NCBI GenBank assembly: GCA_965240325.2
Contig: OZ251231.1
Location: forward strand, 930,001 to 994,000
DNA: 64,000 nucleotides
Direction of reading: 5' to 3'
Origin: Rebecca billardiae RCC1528
Taxonomy: Eukaryota; Haptophyta
Positions 11,201 to 22,800 of this stretch are shown here, in pieces (position 1 is the stretch's first letter; each line of letters opens with the position of its first letter). The notes beneath the pieces were generated by a model. It searched no databases and was not told where the DNA came from. It saw nothing but the letters and a program-made list of their open reading frames with translations. Made by a program: the position numbers and the translations under genes.

Positions 11201-13765
11201 CTGCATCTGAGCCTGGGCCTGCGCTGCCAGGGACTGCGCGTTCTTCTCAGCGGCCTGCCTGACAGCGCGTAGTGCAGCGTCGTCCTTGCCCGAGCCGGCG
11301 CCGCGTGTGCGATAGCGCCCCTGGGCGATGAGCGCCGCGCGCAGCAGCGACCCTGCGGTGAGTGCTGCATCGCCGCCCCTCGATGGCAGTGCATCCGGCT
11401 TGATCAGCCGTCGCACGCCCGCCGGCTGGAGCGCGCCTGCAACGTCGGTGTCTCCCAGCTGCAGCGTGTCTGCCTCATGCGCCAGCCACACGAGGGCGAG
11501 CAGCTGAGTGAGCCCACCCACGCGCTCTGCGACCTCTGTTGGGGCGAGCGCAGGCAGCGCAGCGGATGCATTTGCGGTTGCCCGGTGCGCCGTTGTCCCG
11601 TTCGCTGACGCGGGCATCGGCACGCGAGCGATGAGGTCGTCGAGGGCCCTCACGCGTGGCAGGTCCAGAGTTTCGCGCATCTGCTCAAGGGACGCGAGCG
11701 TCTTGGCGAAAGCAAGGTCAAGCAACGTGTTGAACTCTGAGGGCGGGGGTGTCGCGCGCGCATTGGGCGTGTCGCCGCCCTCGTCCACGAAGCCATAGCG
11801 TCGCCGCTCGGCTGCAACGTGGCGGCTGTGCTTCGCCCGCACGCCGGGTGCTGTCAGGTTGTAAGCGTCCAGGATGTCTAACCAGGCCTCCCACGCAACA
11901 TGCGAGATCACGTCGCTGGCGACGACAGAAGCTGGCGCAGACCGCGATGGGCGCGTCGTCTGGTGGGCCGGGCGCGCATGGCCGCGCGTGAGAGCGTCGC
12001 CGCCGCTGCCGTGATCGTCACGACGCAAGTCGTCGCCAACCGTCGACTGCGGCGCCTCGGCAGCAGCGTTGTCCGCAAGGCCAGTGCGGTCATCCGCGCC
12101 GGGCGCGTCGGACGGAGTGGACAGAGCACGCGCGATGCCCTCGATCCACTCGCGCATCGAGTCCGCAGCAGGCGAATTCGAGCCGCCACCTGCCACTGCA
12201 GAATCTGCCGTTGCTGGCCAGGCACTTGTGGTGGTGCCCAGCGTGCCGTTGGGGTGCGCACGCACCCACGCTTCTTTCTGCGCGGCGAGGGCGGTGAGAT
12301 TGGCTGGCGGCGGCACGGAGGCGCCCTTCAGATGCCAATCGGGTGTGCTCGTGCCTGGCCATGGGCGGCGCCTCGTCAGGTCGTCCGCTCGTGGTGCCGG
12401 ATCGAGTTCGGGCGGTGGCAGGAGATGGAGCCGGCGCAGCACGTGCTCGGTGAACTGGGGGTTGACTGTCCCGTTTCGAGAAAGGAACGGCTCTGCCATG
12501 GATCGCTCGAAGTGCTCTGGCAAGCCAGGCGGCCGTGCGCTGGGTGCTGGCCGACGCACGCCCGCGGCCGCCGCCTGCGAGGCGGCCGCATGGTCGGCTG
12601 CATCGTATAGAGCTGCGAGAGCGCCGATGGTCGCGGCCTGAGCGTACGGGTCGCCGCGTATCGCGCGGCCAACGGCCGCGTCGCGCATGCGTCGCGCCTG
12701 CGAGGCGCTCACGCGCGGCAGGCGCACCACGGGTGGCGAGTTGGGCGCATCGGGATCCACGGGCTCGGCGTGCAGCCCCTGCAGCAGCTCGGCGAGCTCG
12801 GTGCCGTTCACGCCCAGCGTGTCGACAATGTCAGAGTCGTTCACTCGCACGACGTAGCTGCCCGTCTCGGGGTCGTAGCCGTTCGGCAGCTCGTCCACGT
12901 CGCGCGTGCGCGGGACGCCGAGCCGATTCAGCAGCGCTCCCAGTCGCTCGTTGGCGGCGATCGCGTCTCGCTGCGTCACGTTGGGATCGGCCAGCGAGCT
13001 CAGATTGGCGGCGACGATCAAGCTGTTCAGCTCATCGACCGACGAGACGTTGATCGGCGAGGCGAGGAGCGCGCGATCGGCGAGCATCCCGAGCGTCCCA
13101 TCGGCGGCAAGCGCGCGGATTTCGTCCCTGAGCGCCGCCGGGTCGTGCATGCCCTTCGTCAGCTCGGCGAGCAAGCCGCCTCTGCCCGTGAGGTTCACCG
13201 CGAGCAGGCTCGCCACGTCGGGCACAGCCTCGGCGATGTCGACGGACTGGCAGACGTCGGAGAGGGTGCGCCGCGCGCCGCGGGCGTCGGTGACGCTAAT
13301 GTTTGAGATGGCGCGCATGAGCGTGAGCTGGTCGGCCAGCACGCGCCTGTCCACCGCCTCACCCTCGCGCGGGACCATCATCACGTACTCAAACGTCGGC
13401 TGCGCTCCGTGCCCGCCACCCTGGTGCTCGAGGGTGTACGCGTTGCCCAGCTCCCACTGCCCACGGTGGACGGTGAACATCGCGTACGGATCGCCGTCCA
13501 TGACCGCGCTCGCTGAGCCCAGCGCGCACAGGAAGCAGGCGATGATGCACGCAAAGAACGTGAGCAGTGGCCATCGCGATGCCACCGCACCGACGCGCTC
13601 GAACGCGTCCTCGACGGCGCGCTGGAACCGGGCTGAGCACTGCTGCACGCGCTCGCTGATGGCTTCCCTCTCGCCTTGCGGCGCGGCGTCGCGCTCGGAT
13701 ATCTCCGCCTCCGGCGGCGCCTGCGCCGCCGAACTTGGCGGCCTGGCGCCCTCCGCTTCCGGCAT
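8218..13765 (-). CDS. Patched/NPC1-like sterol-sensing-domain membrane protein
   Basis: Two exons (13765-9749 and 9609-8218) joined over a 139-bp GTGCGC..AG intron give 1,802 residues. The layout is that of the eukaryotic RND superfamily that includes Patched, NPC1 and Dispatched. There is one N-terminal membrane span (about residues 62-86), a huge loop, then a five-span bundle (about 1037-1195) with LGIAVDGLFLILHTY, the counterpart of the conserved GxxxD region. A second extracytoplasmic loop carrying NST and many Cys follows, then a second bundle (about 1552-1700) with SIGCASEYAGHFSIAFL and FVVKYFFYPMVLL. The junction reads LILS|ELVPETD, matching the family's VPE turn. The first loop is nearly 950 residues and rich in Ala/Pro and N-glycosylation sites, longer than in animal members. 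The substrate cannot be told; sterol or lipid export is a family inference. Confidence 0.85.
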
Positions 13766-14788
13766 CCCGATCCGCGCGTGCCCGCACGCCGCCTTTGAGT
13801 CCTGGTAGGCTGGTACCCGATAGTACCCCCATAAGTAGCCTCTGGCAGTCTGGCTCCCCCAATAAAGAAAATAACTGGGGCGGCTCGCGGAAAAATCATA
13901 TCCGCCGATATGACGATCGAATTGAAAATCGCCGCGCGTGTCGTAGTCGACGATCGGGCACTGCCGCCGACGAATCAGGAGACCCGCGTCGTCCTACCTG
14001 TGTCGTTAAATCATAGAAGGAGTATAAGTTAAAGTAGTCGTGCCATTCGAATCATTCGTGGCACTCTTCGATCGCGGTGCAGGCTACTATGGCTATGCTC
14101 TGCCACCATGACGCCGACTTGTCGACGATCGGGCACTGCGCCGGCGACGAATCAGCCTGCTATATCAGGAGACCCGGTGCCGTCCTGCGCCGTCCTAGCA
14201 GCTGCATGATCACGACGATGCTGATGATGTCTGATGATGTCAGTGTCGTCGTTCTGAATCACTTAGCGGGCCATCAAATGAGTATACCGCGGCCGGGTTC
14301 GGGTAGCGCAGAAATCACGGCAGAATTTTATTATAGCAGCGCCGCATTAATATAATTTAATAAGAGCGCAGTGTCAGACTACCAATTATAATATATATTA
14401 TATATATATATGGCGGCTACTGCTATATTTATATAATAATATAATAATATACTTATTATATGCCGCGATGATCATTCATCGATATTGCCTGGCTGAGCCT
14501 GGCGGCCGTACTCAGCTTTCTAAGCAGACTACTACTCAGAGTAAGAGTTACCGTCTCACGTCCGTGCTGCCAGTGTGAGTGAGGCGTGATCAGTTATTAG
14601 CCGTCGTCATGCTGCATGACGCTGGTTGACGCGAGCAGTAGTCCGCGATCGAATACGCGCGTATATTTCCGTGCGCGGCGGTTGCGCAAGACAGTAGACA
14701 GTACGTAGTGCATCCCGGCCCTGGGGCAAGCCCTGGGGTTCGCCTGCCATGCTCGCCGACGCGATTCGGACGCTCATCCACTCAAGCA
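13766..14788. other. Spacer with duplicated segment and AT-rich island
   Basis: This spacer lies between the Patched-like start and the methylthioribose kinase stop. It holds two related segments (about 13,947-13,998 and 14,122-14,200) that share CGATCGGGCACTGC, GACGAATCAG and AGGAGACCC words, so one is a diverged copy of the other. From about 14,330 to 14,465 the DNA becomes very AT-rich, with ATATAT tracts. No gene was seen. Confidence 0.6.
13824..13833 (-). promoter_or_regulatory. TACCCCCATA element, copy 2 (partial)
   Basis: Ten bases of the TACCCCCATACTGG word lie 59 bp upstream of the Patched-like start codon, on the same relative strand as the other copies. The last four bases differ. 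Confidence 0.45.
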
Positions 14789-16161
14789 TCACGCGGACGT
14801 GGGGTGCGACGCAGACGCCGATGTCCCGGCTGCAACGAGCGTGATGACGTCATCGATGGCGGAGACCCCATGCCACGAGAGAAGGGCCGCCGAGCCGACC
14901 GCGAGCACGGCCCGCTCGGCGTCGAGGCGCGCGCCCTCGTCGGCGATGCTCTCGAGGTCTGGCACATGCGCCGCGCCAATCACGCGCCGCACGAGCTCCG
15001 CGCCCATGAAGCCGGTGGACTCGCGCAGCAGCGCCAGCTTGGGCGAGAGCGCGCCAGTGGCGGCGGTGCCGCCGCTGAGCGCGGTGAGGTGCGTCGCGTA
15101 CGACGCCCACAGCTCCGCCATCGCGCGCTCGATGCGCGGGAGCACCGCCGTGTGCCCGCACGCGCGATGGTGGTGGAAGGCAAACGCGTACGCGGCAAGC
15201 GCGAGGCCCGCGTCGAATGCGGGCGAGCCGTAGCACGCAAACTCGGGGTCGAAGACGCGCAGCCGCCCCGCGTCGTACGCGCCCGGCTCGGGCTCGGCCG
15301 CCTCGCCACTGCCCTCCGGTGCGCGTGAGACCATCACGCTGCCGCTGTGCAGGTCGCCGTGGATGAGGCAGCGCTTGCTGTGCAGGAACGCGCTGTTGCG
15401 CTCCGCTGCAGCCGCGCGCACCGGGGAGTCGGCCGCGCGCAGCGCGGCGACCATGCTCTTCAGGCCTTCTGAGCAGCGGTTGGAGCCATCCGCCTCGTCG
15501 TACGGCTTCACAAAGATGTACTGCGAGGTGATGCCGCACAGGAGCTCGTTGCTAAAGCGGGCAGCGTACTCTGCGCTCGGCACGCCTGGGGCATCTCGCC
15601 ACGTGCGCGAGTGCGTGAGGCCCATGAAGCGGCCGAGGGCACGCGCGTCGCCCTCGTGCACGCGGCCAGCGAGGAGCTCGTCGCGAAGGAGCACGTGCCG
15701 CTGGAGGTCCTCCATCACGATGATCGCGCGCTCTTTGTCGAAGTGCATCTTGCGTGGCGTGAATGCGGGCGCGAGCTCATTGTGCACGCTCAACACGTCG
15801 CTCTCGAGGGCTGCGCGGCTGGAGCTCAGTTTGGCCTCGGGGCCGAGGCACTTGATGTACTCGGGGGCACACTTCACGAAGACAGAGCGCTCCGAGTTCG
15901 CCGCAGACGCCACGCGAAAGGCGAAGTTGAGGTTCCTGTCCGTTTGGCGCAGCCATGCCGCCGCGCGCGCGCGCGCAACGCCGCGTGATGCCACCACCCC
16001 ACGCGCGCGCTCACCGGCGGATCTCCGCTCAGCGCGCGCGCCACTCACCCGCCATGAATCTCGGTCGCAACCAGCTCGTCAGACGCCGCGAGCGGCGCCC
16101 CCTCCAGCGGGAGGAGCCCCTTCACGAAGGCTACCACGGCGTCCGGGGTCGTCGCCGCCAT
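14789..16161 (-). CDS. MTK: 5-methylthioribose kinase
   Basis: Methylthioribose kinase phosphorylates 5-methylthioribose with ATP in the methionine salvage cycle. Two exons (16161-16049 and 15935-14789) joined over a 113-bp intron with a standard GTGAGT donor give 419 residues, close to plant and bacterial MtnK. The short first exon starts MAATTPDAVVAFVKG. The junction EIHGG|NLNFAFRV rebuilds the glycine-rich nucleotide loop. Further on are VMEDLQRHVLLR, the catalytic loop HGDLHSGSVMV around residue 250, and the metal-binding DPEFACYGSPAFDAG. All key kinase residues seem present. The start sits 187 bp from the divergent NSA2 start. Confidence 0.92.
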
Positions 16162-16348
16162 GCTGGATGACACCGTGTCACACGCGATCCGGCACTCCGG
16201 CCTCCGCAGCCACGCAGCTGTCCAGCTGCGGGCGTGAGAGCTGATCCTTCCGTTCAGCAGGGCGGTGGCCTCGAGGCCCGGGCAGGACCGTGACGCTCAG
16301 CGACAGGGGCGCTCTGGCCGGGGCCGGCGTGGGGCGGGTAGGGCGAGC

Positions 16349-17131
16349 ATGGCGCAAGGTGATCACATCGAGCTGCATCGCAAGCGGCATGGCCGGCGGC
16401 TGGACCACGAGGAGAAGGCGCGGAAGAAGGAGGCGCGGAGTGTGCACAAGCGCGCCAAGTTTGCGCAGAAGGTGAAGGGGCTGCGTGCGAAGCTGCACAA
16501 CAAGAAGCGGTACGCCGAGAAGGCGACCATGCAGAAGACGATCAAGCAGCACAACGAGCGCGACACGAAGCACCGCGACGCGGACGCGGGCCCGAAGGAC
16601 GCGGTGCCGAGCTACCTGCTCGACCGTGAGGGCATGTCGCACGCCAAGGTGCTCTCCAACACGATCAAGCAGAAGCGCAAGGAGAAGGCGGGGCGGTGGA
16701 ACGTCCCGATCCCGAAGGTGCGCCCGGTTGGCGAGGACGAGGTCTTCAAGGTGATGCGCTCCGGCAAGCGCAACAAGAAGCAGTGGAAGCGGATGGTGGC
16801 GAAGGTGACATACGTCGGCGACACGTTCACGCGTAAGCCGCCCAAGTATGAGCGCTTCATCAGGCCAGCGGGCCTGCGCATGAAGAAAGCGCACGTCACG
16901 CACCCCGAGCTGCAGACCACCTTCTCGCTCGACATCATCGGCGTGAAGAAGAACCCACAGTCTTCGTTGTACACCTCGCTCGGCGTGATCACGAAGGGGA
17001 CGATCATCGAGGTGAACGTGTCCGAGCTCGGACTCGTCACTCCGGCCGGCAAGGTGGTGTGGGGCAAGTATGCGCAGGTGACCAACAATCCGGAGAACGA
17101 CGGGTGTATCAATGCTGTGCTGCTCGTGTAA
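16349..17131 (+). CDS. NSA2: Ribosome biogenesis protein NSA2
   Basis: NSA2 is a nucleolar factor of pre-60S particles needed for processing of 27S pre-rRNA. The gene is intronless and codes for 260 residues, exactly the usual size. The frame is open further upstream, but the conserved N-terminus is [23 protein letters not shown], so the start at 16,349 was chosen over an in-frame ATG at 16,265. The basic N-terminal half with Lys/Arg helices is followed by VPSYLLDRE, then [18 protein letters not shown] and [13 protein letters not shown], and the eS8-like beta domain at the C-terminus ([51 protein letters not shown]). Confidence 0.95.
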   Translation: MAQGDHIELHRKRHGRRLDHEEKARKKEARSVHKRAKFAQKVKGLRAKLHNKKRYAEKATMQKTIKQHNERDTKHRDADAGPKDAVPSYLLDREGMSHAKVLSNTIKQKRKEKAGRWNVPIPKVRPVGEDEVFKVMRSGKRNKKQWKRMVAKVTYVGDTFTRKPPKYERFIRPAGLRMKKAHVTHPELQTTFSLDIIGVKKNPQSSLYTSLGVITKGTIIEVNVSELGLVTPAGKVVWGKYAQVTNNPENDGCINAVLLV

Positions 17132-18147
17132 GGGCCGGCCCGCCGAGTCGATCGCACGGCCACACGGGCCGCGGCACTTGGTGCCAGTGAGCAGTCCAAT
17201 GGCCCGGCGCGGACCTTGCCTCTGTCAACTGCACCGTCTCCGTGAATCGCGTGTGCCGGACATCATGGTGATGGTCTGCGGCAGCCTGGCGACCCTCAGG
17301 CGAGTATAAGTTGCATGGCGGAGGCTTTGCCTGACGACAGCGGCTGCTGCACCGCTCAGACTCAAGCCGGACTGCTCCGCGACTTCACTACGGTTGTTCG
17401 GACTCTCACTGGAATCACTGACCGTACTCCGAGTACAGTGTGACTGCCGCCTGACGGCGCCGGAGTCGACATATATCTATATAGCGCCTGGCGTCAGTAT
17501 ATATATATATATATAGTACTACGTTTAACGGCTGACAGCAGCGGGTGTGTCAGGGCTGTCCGGAGTGGGAAGTGGCGCGGCGGCGCGGCCCGCCGGCGCC
17601 GGGCCGCCGACTGTCGTCGAGATCGACTACATCAGGGCGCGCGGTGCCATGCAGCACGCTGCGCTGTCATCGTCAGCGGAGCGCGAACCACGTCTCATCT
17701 GAAGCCAGGAGCGTGGCCTCGTAAGATCAGTGCTGACATCACTACCAGAGTGACCATCGCCACCGGCGGCCAAGACGACTCCAGAGCCCAGAGGTAGGCA
17801 CTAGGCGCGCGCCGCGAAGGCCGTGCCCGTGGGCCCACGTGTGGTCGGCCAACACTCGAGTCCGAAACACACTCAGGCACGGCCGACTGGGGCCGCAGAT
17901 CAGAGCTGCAGCCTGTGACTGGGCCCTGGGGCCCTTAGACATCACCATGCTCCTCCGCCCGGGTGATCGTCAGCACTCTCGGACAAAAGACGACTCCAGT
18001 GCAAGTTGCCAGAAGATGCCTGCGAGTCGGAGCCAGTCACGACAGGCGACGCGCAGCAGCCTCGGCAAACCGTTGGCGCACAAGGGCTCGGCTGACAGCA
18101 TGAATGAAGGTAACTGTGCGTGCCAGTGCAGGCGCTGATCCCCATGC
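17132..18147. other. Convergent spacer with a TA tract
   Basis: About 1 kb lies between the NSA2 stop and the stop of the small membrane protein. It carries a short TA microsatellite (17,498-17,514) and otherwise non-repetitive sequence. Short open frames here match no family. Confidence 0.6.
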
Positions 18148-18348
18148 TCAAGCTTGAGCTGGCTTGGACTTTTCCTCCATCGCTTTCTGCGCTTCGAGCT
18201 TCTCCGCCATAGTCTCAAAACTGCGCCCGCCACGCTCCTCGCGCTGGCGTCTCCTTTGCCAGATCGGAATGGCGCCAAGAGCGCAAATGATGGCAGTGCC
18301 AACGACAACCTTCACACGCTCCCCACGCGTCAGTGTGCCCGCGTTCAT
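18148..18348 (-). CDS. Small single-span membrane protein, unknown
   Basis: A 66-residue open frame starts at an ATG in good context (GCCGCCATGA). It has a short basic N-terminus, one hydrophobic span (about residues 12-29, VKVVVGTAIICALGAIP), an Arg-rich stop-transfer stretch (RRRQREERGG) and a Lys/Glu-rich helical tail. This layout is typical of small mitochondrial inner-membrane proteins, but I do not recognise the family. Support is only the coherent layout and isolation from other genes. It lies divergent from prefoldin 6, 454 bp away. Confidence 0.5.
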   Translation of the reverse strand: MNAGTLTRGERVKVVVGTAIICALGAIPIWQRRRQREERGGRSFETMAEKLEAQKAMEEKSKPAQA

Positions 18349-18802
18349 GGCGGCACTGGCGCCGAGCGGCCCTGGGGCTTGTCGTCGTGGACGCGAGAAA
18401 GTCAGAAAGAACGCTCAGCTCTCCAGCTAGGTCGCGGACTAATTCTATGATTTAAAGACACAGGCACGAGGGCGCAGCTCTCCTGATTCGTCTGTAGTGG
18501 TACTGGTCGAAGCTTGCAGCAGTGGCAGTGGTGTGAGCGCGTTGGTGTTGGTCCCCATGGCGGATGTCGTTGTTGTCGTCGTCCGGACGTCGTCAGGCCC
18601 ACCAGGAAGTGCATGGGTACGAAACCAAAGGCGAGTGAGCATGTTGGCGTCGGCCAGGCCGTCCCCTACGACTCGCGGCGCGCGCGCTAAAATGATACAG
18701 TTTATTTGTTTTGCCCTGCCGCCCTGCGGAAAAAATGTTCCGACGATTTTCGTCGTCAGCCGTGTAGAGCCGTTCGCACGCGTTCGCACCCGTTGGGACA
18801 AC
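18349..18802. promoter_or_regulatory. Divergent spacer upstream of prefoldin 6
   Basis: This spacer separates two divergent starts. It contains TACAGTTTATTTGTTTT at 18,696-18,712, an AT-rich word about 90 bp before the prefoldin start that could be a core promoter or 5' UTR element. The identical 17 bases recur at 41,327. Function is inferred only. Confidence 0.35.
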
Positions 18803-19348
18803 ATGGCGGAGATCGAGGCAGAGCTGACGCAGTTCAGGCAGCTGCAGAAGGGTGAGTATGGCGTGCCTTGTCGCGTGCGCGTGTGTCGGGATTGTAGCCC
18901 AGTCTCTGAGCGTGCGCATTCCCCATCATGGCTGCGCGACGTGCCGGTGCGCAGAGGTGCAAAGGGTGCAGGGCTTGAGGCAGCAGGCACTGGCGCAGGT
19001 GAACGAGAACGAGATGGTCATCCAGGAGCTGGGCTTCTTGGAAGAGGACGCGAAGGTTTTCAAGCTCATTGGGCCCGTCCTTGTCCAACAGGACCTGGTT
19101 GAGGTGAAAGCCAACGTGAACAAGCGCGTCGACTACATCAAGGGCGACGTGACACGCATCGACAAACAGCTCACAGGCATGGACAAGAAGATCGAGGAGC
19201 AGCGGAACAAGGTGCGCGCACGCGACGCAACCCAACCCTCCCAGTATGTGACATGTGCACTGACCCCCCTGGCTGATAACACGCGCCTCCCGCCGGTGTG
19301 ACGCAGATCGCACGCTTGCAACAAGGCGCCGCTGCGGCCAAGAAGTGA
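18803..19348 (+). CDS. PFDN6: Prefoldin subunit 6 (beta-type)
   Basis: Prefoldin is a jellyfish-shaped hexamer that hands unfolded actin and tubulin to the CCT chaperonin. Three exons (18803-18851, 18955-19211, 19307-19348) encode 115 residues, slightly shorter than the usual 125-130. The first intron (103 bp) has donor GTGAGT; the second (95 bp) has GTGCGC. The protein is two coiled-coil helices flanking the beta hairpin, with NENEMVIQELGFLEED, VFKLIGPVLVQQDLVEVKAN, KRVDYIKGDVTRIDKQL and a basic tail ending AAAAKK. The VFKLIGPVLV strand and the KRVDYI turn are diagnostic of subunit 6. Confidence 0.93.
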
Positions 19349-19844
19349 TCGTCCATGTCAAATGATGTGAGCGAAGCCAGAGCTCCGAGCTCATATATCG
19401 CGCCTCATGGGCATCGCCCTCGCACAGTCTCTTCCTGTCCATCCTTGTGACACTCGGCGCTGCGTGAGCGCGCTGTGAGATTGGCGACGGACAGTGACTA
19501 TGCCGAGTTAGGCTCCGGCCCGCCGCCCCGCTGGTCGGTTCAGACGGTTCACGGTTGGCACCGCAGGTTGGCACGGAGGCCACGGCCTGCGCCGCCGGCG
19601 GGCGTCATCATGGTGCCTGTCACCGGGGCAGGTCAGTCAGGAAATGCGTAGCTATACTAGCGCTATAGTGCTCGTCAGTGTGATGAGTGACGATGTCGAC
19701 TATGCCGGCGGATGGGCAGACTCAGTGAGTGACTCAGTGACTCAGTCCGACGTCCGAGTGGCGCAGCGACCAGCGTGAGTACCGCTGTGCCGCAGCGCGG
19801 ACAGCGGTCGTCGCTGCTCAGTGTGCTCAGCCTGAGTCAGCCGC
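19349..19844. other. Convergent spacer, GACTC-rich
   Basis: About 500 bp separates the prefoldin stop and the RhoGEF stop. From about 19,690 to 19,775 it is dense in GTGAGTGACTCAGTGA-type words, the same low-complexity style seen in other spacers of this window. No gene was seen. Confidence 0.6.
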
Positions 19845-22800
19845 TCAGATCATTCTTTCGTCTCCGCGAGCATCGTCAGAGGCACTGGCGTGTCCACCAC
19901 GAGCTCGAGGCCAGTCCGCCTTGCTGGTCGTTTGACGCTTGGCGGCCGTCGCGCTCGCAGTGTCGCATCCCATGCCCATCGCAGTGGCCGCCGAAGCGCC
20001 CGGCACCGCGCTCGTGGCCGTGGCGCGCGTCGCCACAGGCGTGGGCGTGGGGAGCTCTGGCGCAGACGCGCCCGCGTCGTGTGAGCCCACCGCCCAGGCC
20101 GGCTCGGACGAGAGCCGCCACGGTGCGGCCGCACCCTCGTCGCCCACGCCCGCGCTGGCCCGCAGCTCGAGCGGCGCCACGCCGTTGGGAGAGGCGCCGC
20201 TCGGCACGTCGGCACCATCGCCGACGCTGCCGACCGCGAGCATCGTCGCTTCGTCGACGCACGACGCGTTCACGTGCTCGATCAGCCACTCCACCCGAGC
20301 CAGCGCGGCGCGCGCGTCGTGCTGGCCCGTGTGCGCGCTCGGCGTCGCGCCGAGCACGGCGCGCAGCAGCGTGCGGTAGCGCGGCAGCCGCTGCAGCGGC
20401 GCAGCGAGCAGCAGCTGGAGCGAGCCGTGCGCGCGCGGCTGCGCGTCCGCCACCGCGCGCAGCGCGTGCGCGACCGCGGGCTTCTGCACGCACGTGGCGA
20501 GCGCGTCGGCGGCGCTCGAGTAGTGGCCGACCCAGGAGGCGTAGACGGGCAGCAGCGACTCGACCGCAGTCGGCGCGGGCAGGCCGGCGCCGGCGCCCGC
20601 GCCCGCGCCGCGGCCGACGGCGGCAGCCGGGCTGCTCTGCCGCGAGTCCGCGCCCTCGTCGTGCGCCGGCGCGCCCTCGGCGCCCTCGGGTGCGTCGGGT
20701 GCGTCCACCTCGCGCTCCACGTCCGCCACAAACGTGCGGTGCAGCAGCGTGAACTCCCAGCCACACTCGTCGTCCAGCGGCTCCGGCAGCGGCGCCACCA
20801 CCTCCTCCATCACGCCCAGCAGCACGGCGTGCAGCCCGAGCAGCGCGTCCAGGCCCGCGAAGACCGTGTCCGCCCGGTCCACGCGCGCGAGCGAGGGCGA
20901 GCGGCCGGACAGCGCGGCGAGGGACGCGACGAGCGCGGGCCGGTACACGTTCGCCATCAGCCGCAGCTGGTGGACGTACTTGCGCTCCTGCGGGGCGAGG
21001 GGAGGCGCTCGCGCGCGCAGGCAGCGGCGCGCACAGCGGCGCGGTGCCGTGAGACGCGCAGCTGCTGACGCACCGGCGACGTCCGGCGGTGCACGGCGGC
21101 CGCGGCCGCTCGGCCGCGGGTGCGCGCGCGCGCGCGCGCGCGCACCGTGTACACAATCTCGAGCGCGGCCTGGCGGCGCACGTGCGCCTCGGACGTCGGC
21201 ATCAGCGGCGAGGGCCGCGCTGGGGATGCGTGCGGGCCGCGCTCGCGCGAGGGCGCCTCCTCCGCGCCGCCGCGCGCCGCCGCGCCGCCCGAGACGCGGT
21301 GCGAGGCGTGCAGCGGCGTGCGCCTGGACGGATCGGGCGTGGCCGTGCCGGAGCGAGCGCCGTCGCTCCCCTCCTCGTCTGCGCCCGCCTCCCCGCCGCC
21401 GCGCTCGAGCATGGCAGCGATCGATGGCGGCACGTGCGCCGAGCCGTCCGCCTCGCCCGCGCGCACCAGCGGCCGCTCGTCGCCGAAGAGCGAGCCCGTC
21501 GCGAGCCGCTCCGCGGCGTGCTGCGCCGGCACGCCGCCGCCGTCGAGCGCGCGCCGCGTGGGCGCCGCCCACGCGCTCGCGTTGCGCGCCGCGTGGATGG
21601 CCTCGATCCACTCGTCACGCGCCTTCATCGAGAGCGCGGCAAAGAGCACGCCGTCCGAGCCCTCGGGCTTGAGGCTGAACGCGGCGCGGGAGATGAGCTC
21701 CGAGGCGAGCGGCGCGCCGTGCGTGTCGCCTGCGCAGGCGCGCGCCGCGCCGCGGGCGCCGCGCGGTGTGGGCGCCGGGCGCCGAGCGCGCGCGCGGCTC
21801 CTCGCGCGCGCTCGGCGCGGCGCGGCGCGGCGCGTCCCGGCGCGTCCCGGCGCGCGCACCCTGCACGAGATCCGCGTCGCCGATGCTCACGCTCACGTCG
21901 AGCTGGATCACCTCCGTCGCGTCGGCCACGTCCGGCGCGCGCCCGCGGCGTGCGGACGGCGGCTGCTTGAACGTGAGCAGCCGGCGGTCCGAGGTGAGCA
22001 CGAGCCAGCGGTGCCGCCACGACTTGATCCACCGGCTGCGCTTGAGGCACCACCCCTCCATCACCACGTGCGCGCCGTCGGCAAGCATCTCGCCGCTGCC
22101 GCCGGGCGGCGAGAGCGAGAGCGCGCGCGAGTCGTGCGCCGGGCTGAGCAGCGCGCCCGCCGCCTCGCCAGCCGCCGGCTCCGTGAGCGCACTGTCGCTG
22201 CGCCGCTGAGGGCGGCCGGCGTGCTCCTGCTCATGCTGCTGCTGCTGCTGCTGCTGCTGCCGCTGCCGCGCGCCGAGCGCCGCGGCCGGGCCCAGCGCCG
22301 TGGCGAGCAGCGTGCGCTCGGCGCCACTGCGCGGCGTGAGCGCGGAGCGCTCGGCTCCGCTCGGCGGCGAGAGCGCGCGCGTGAGCACTTCGAGCACCGA
22401 CTGCGCGATCGCCGCGGGCGAGCCCAGCGGCGCGCCGCTGCCCGTCGTGCGCCCTCCGCCACTGCCGCCGCGCGTGGGCGAGCCGTCGCCCAGCCCGAGG
22501 AAGCACGCCCCCGGCGGCGACGCGGCGGAGCGCAGCGCGCCGGGCGGCGAGCCGGCCGCCTCGTACTCCAGCACGGCCTGCTGCGCGTGCAGGTGCAGCG
22601 CGCGGTGCAGCGTGTCCACCGCGGCGCGCTCGATCCCGCCCGACGGCGGCGACAGCGAGGCGGTCGCGCTCGTGCGCCCCTGCCAGCCGCGGCTGCGCCG
22701 GCCCGGCGGCGGGATGAGCGGCTTCTCGTACAGCGCGGCGGTCTCCGCCTCGCACTCGGCGATCGCCGCGACCAGCGCGCGCATCTCCGCCCCGGCGTGC

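Noticed and set aside
16265-16348. Upstream extension of the NSA2 frame to an earlier ATG
   Set aside because: NSA2 proteins begin at the residue matching MAQGDHIE; the extension is Arg/Gly-rich and would exceed the family length.
18402-18990. Frames opposite and around the prefoldin promoter
   Set aside because: Short, without motifs, overlapping a well-supported gene start.
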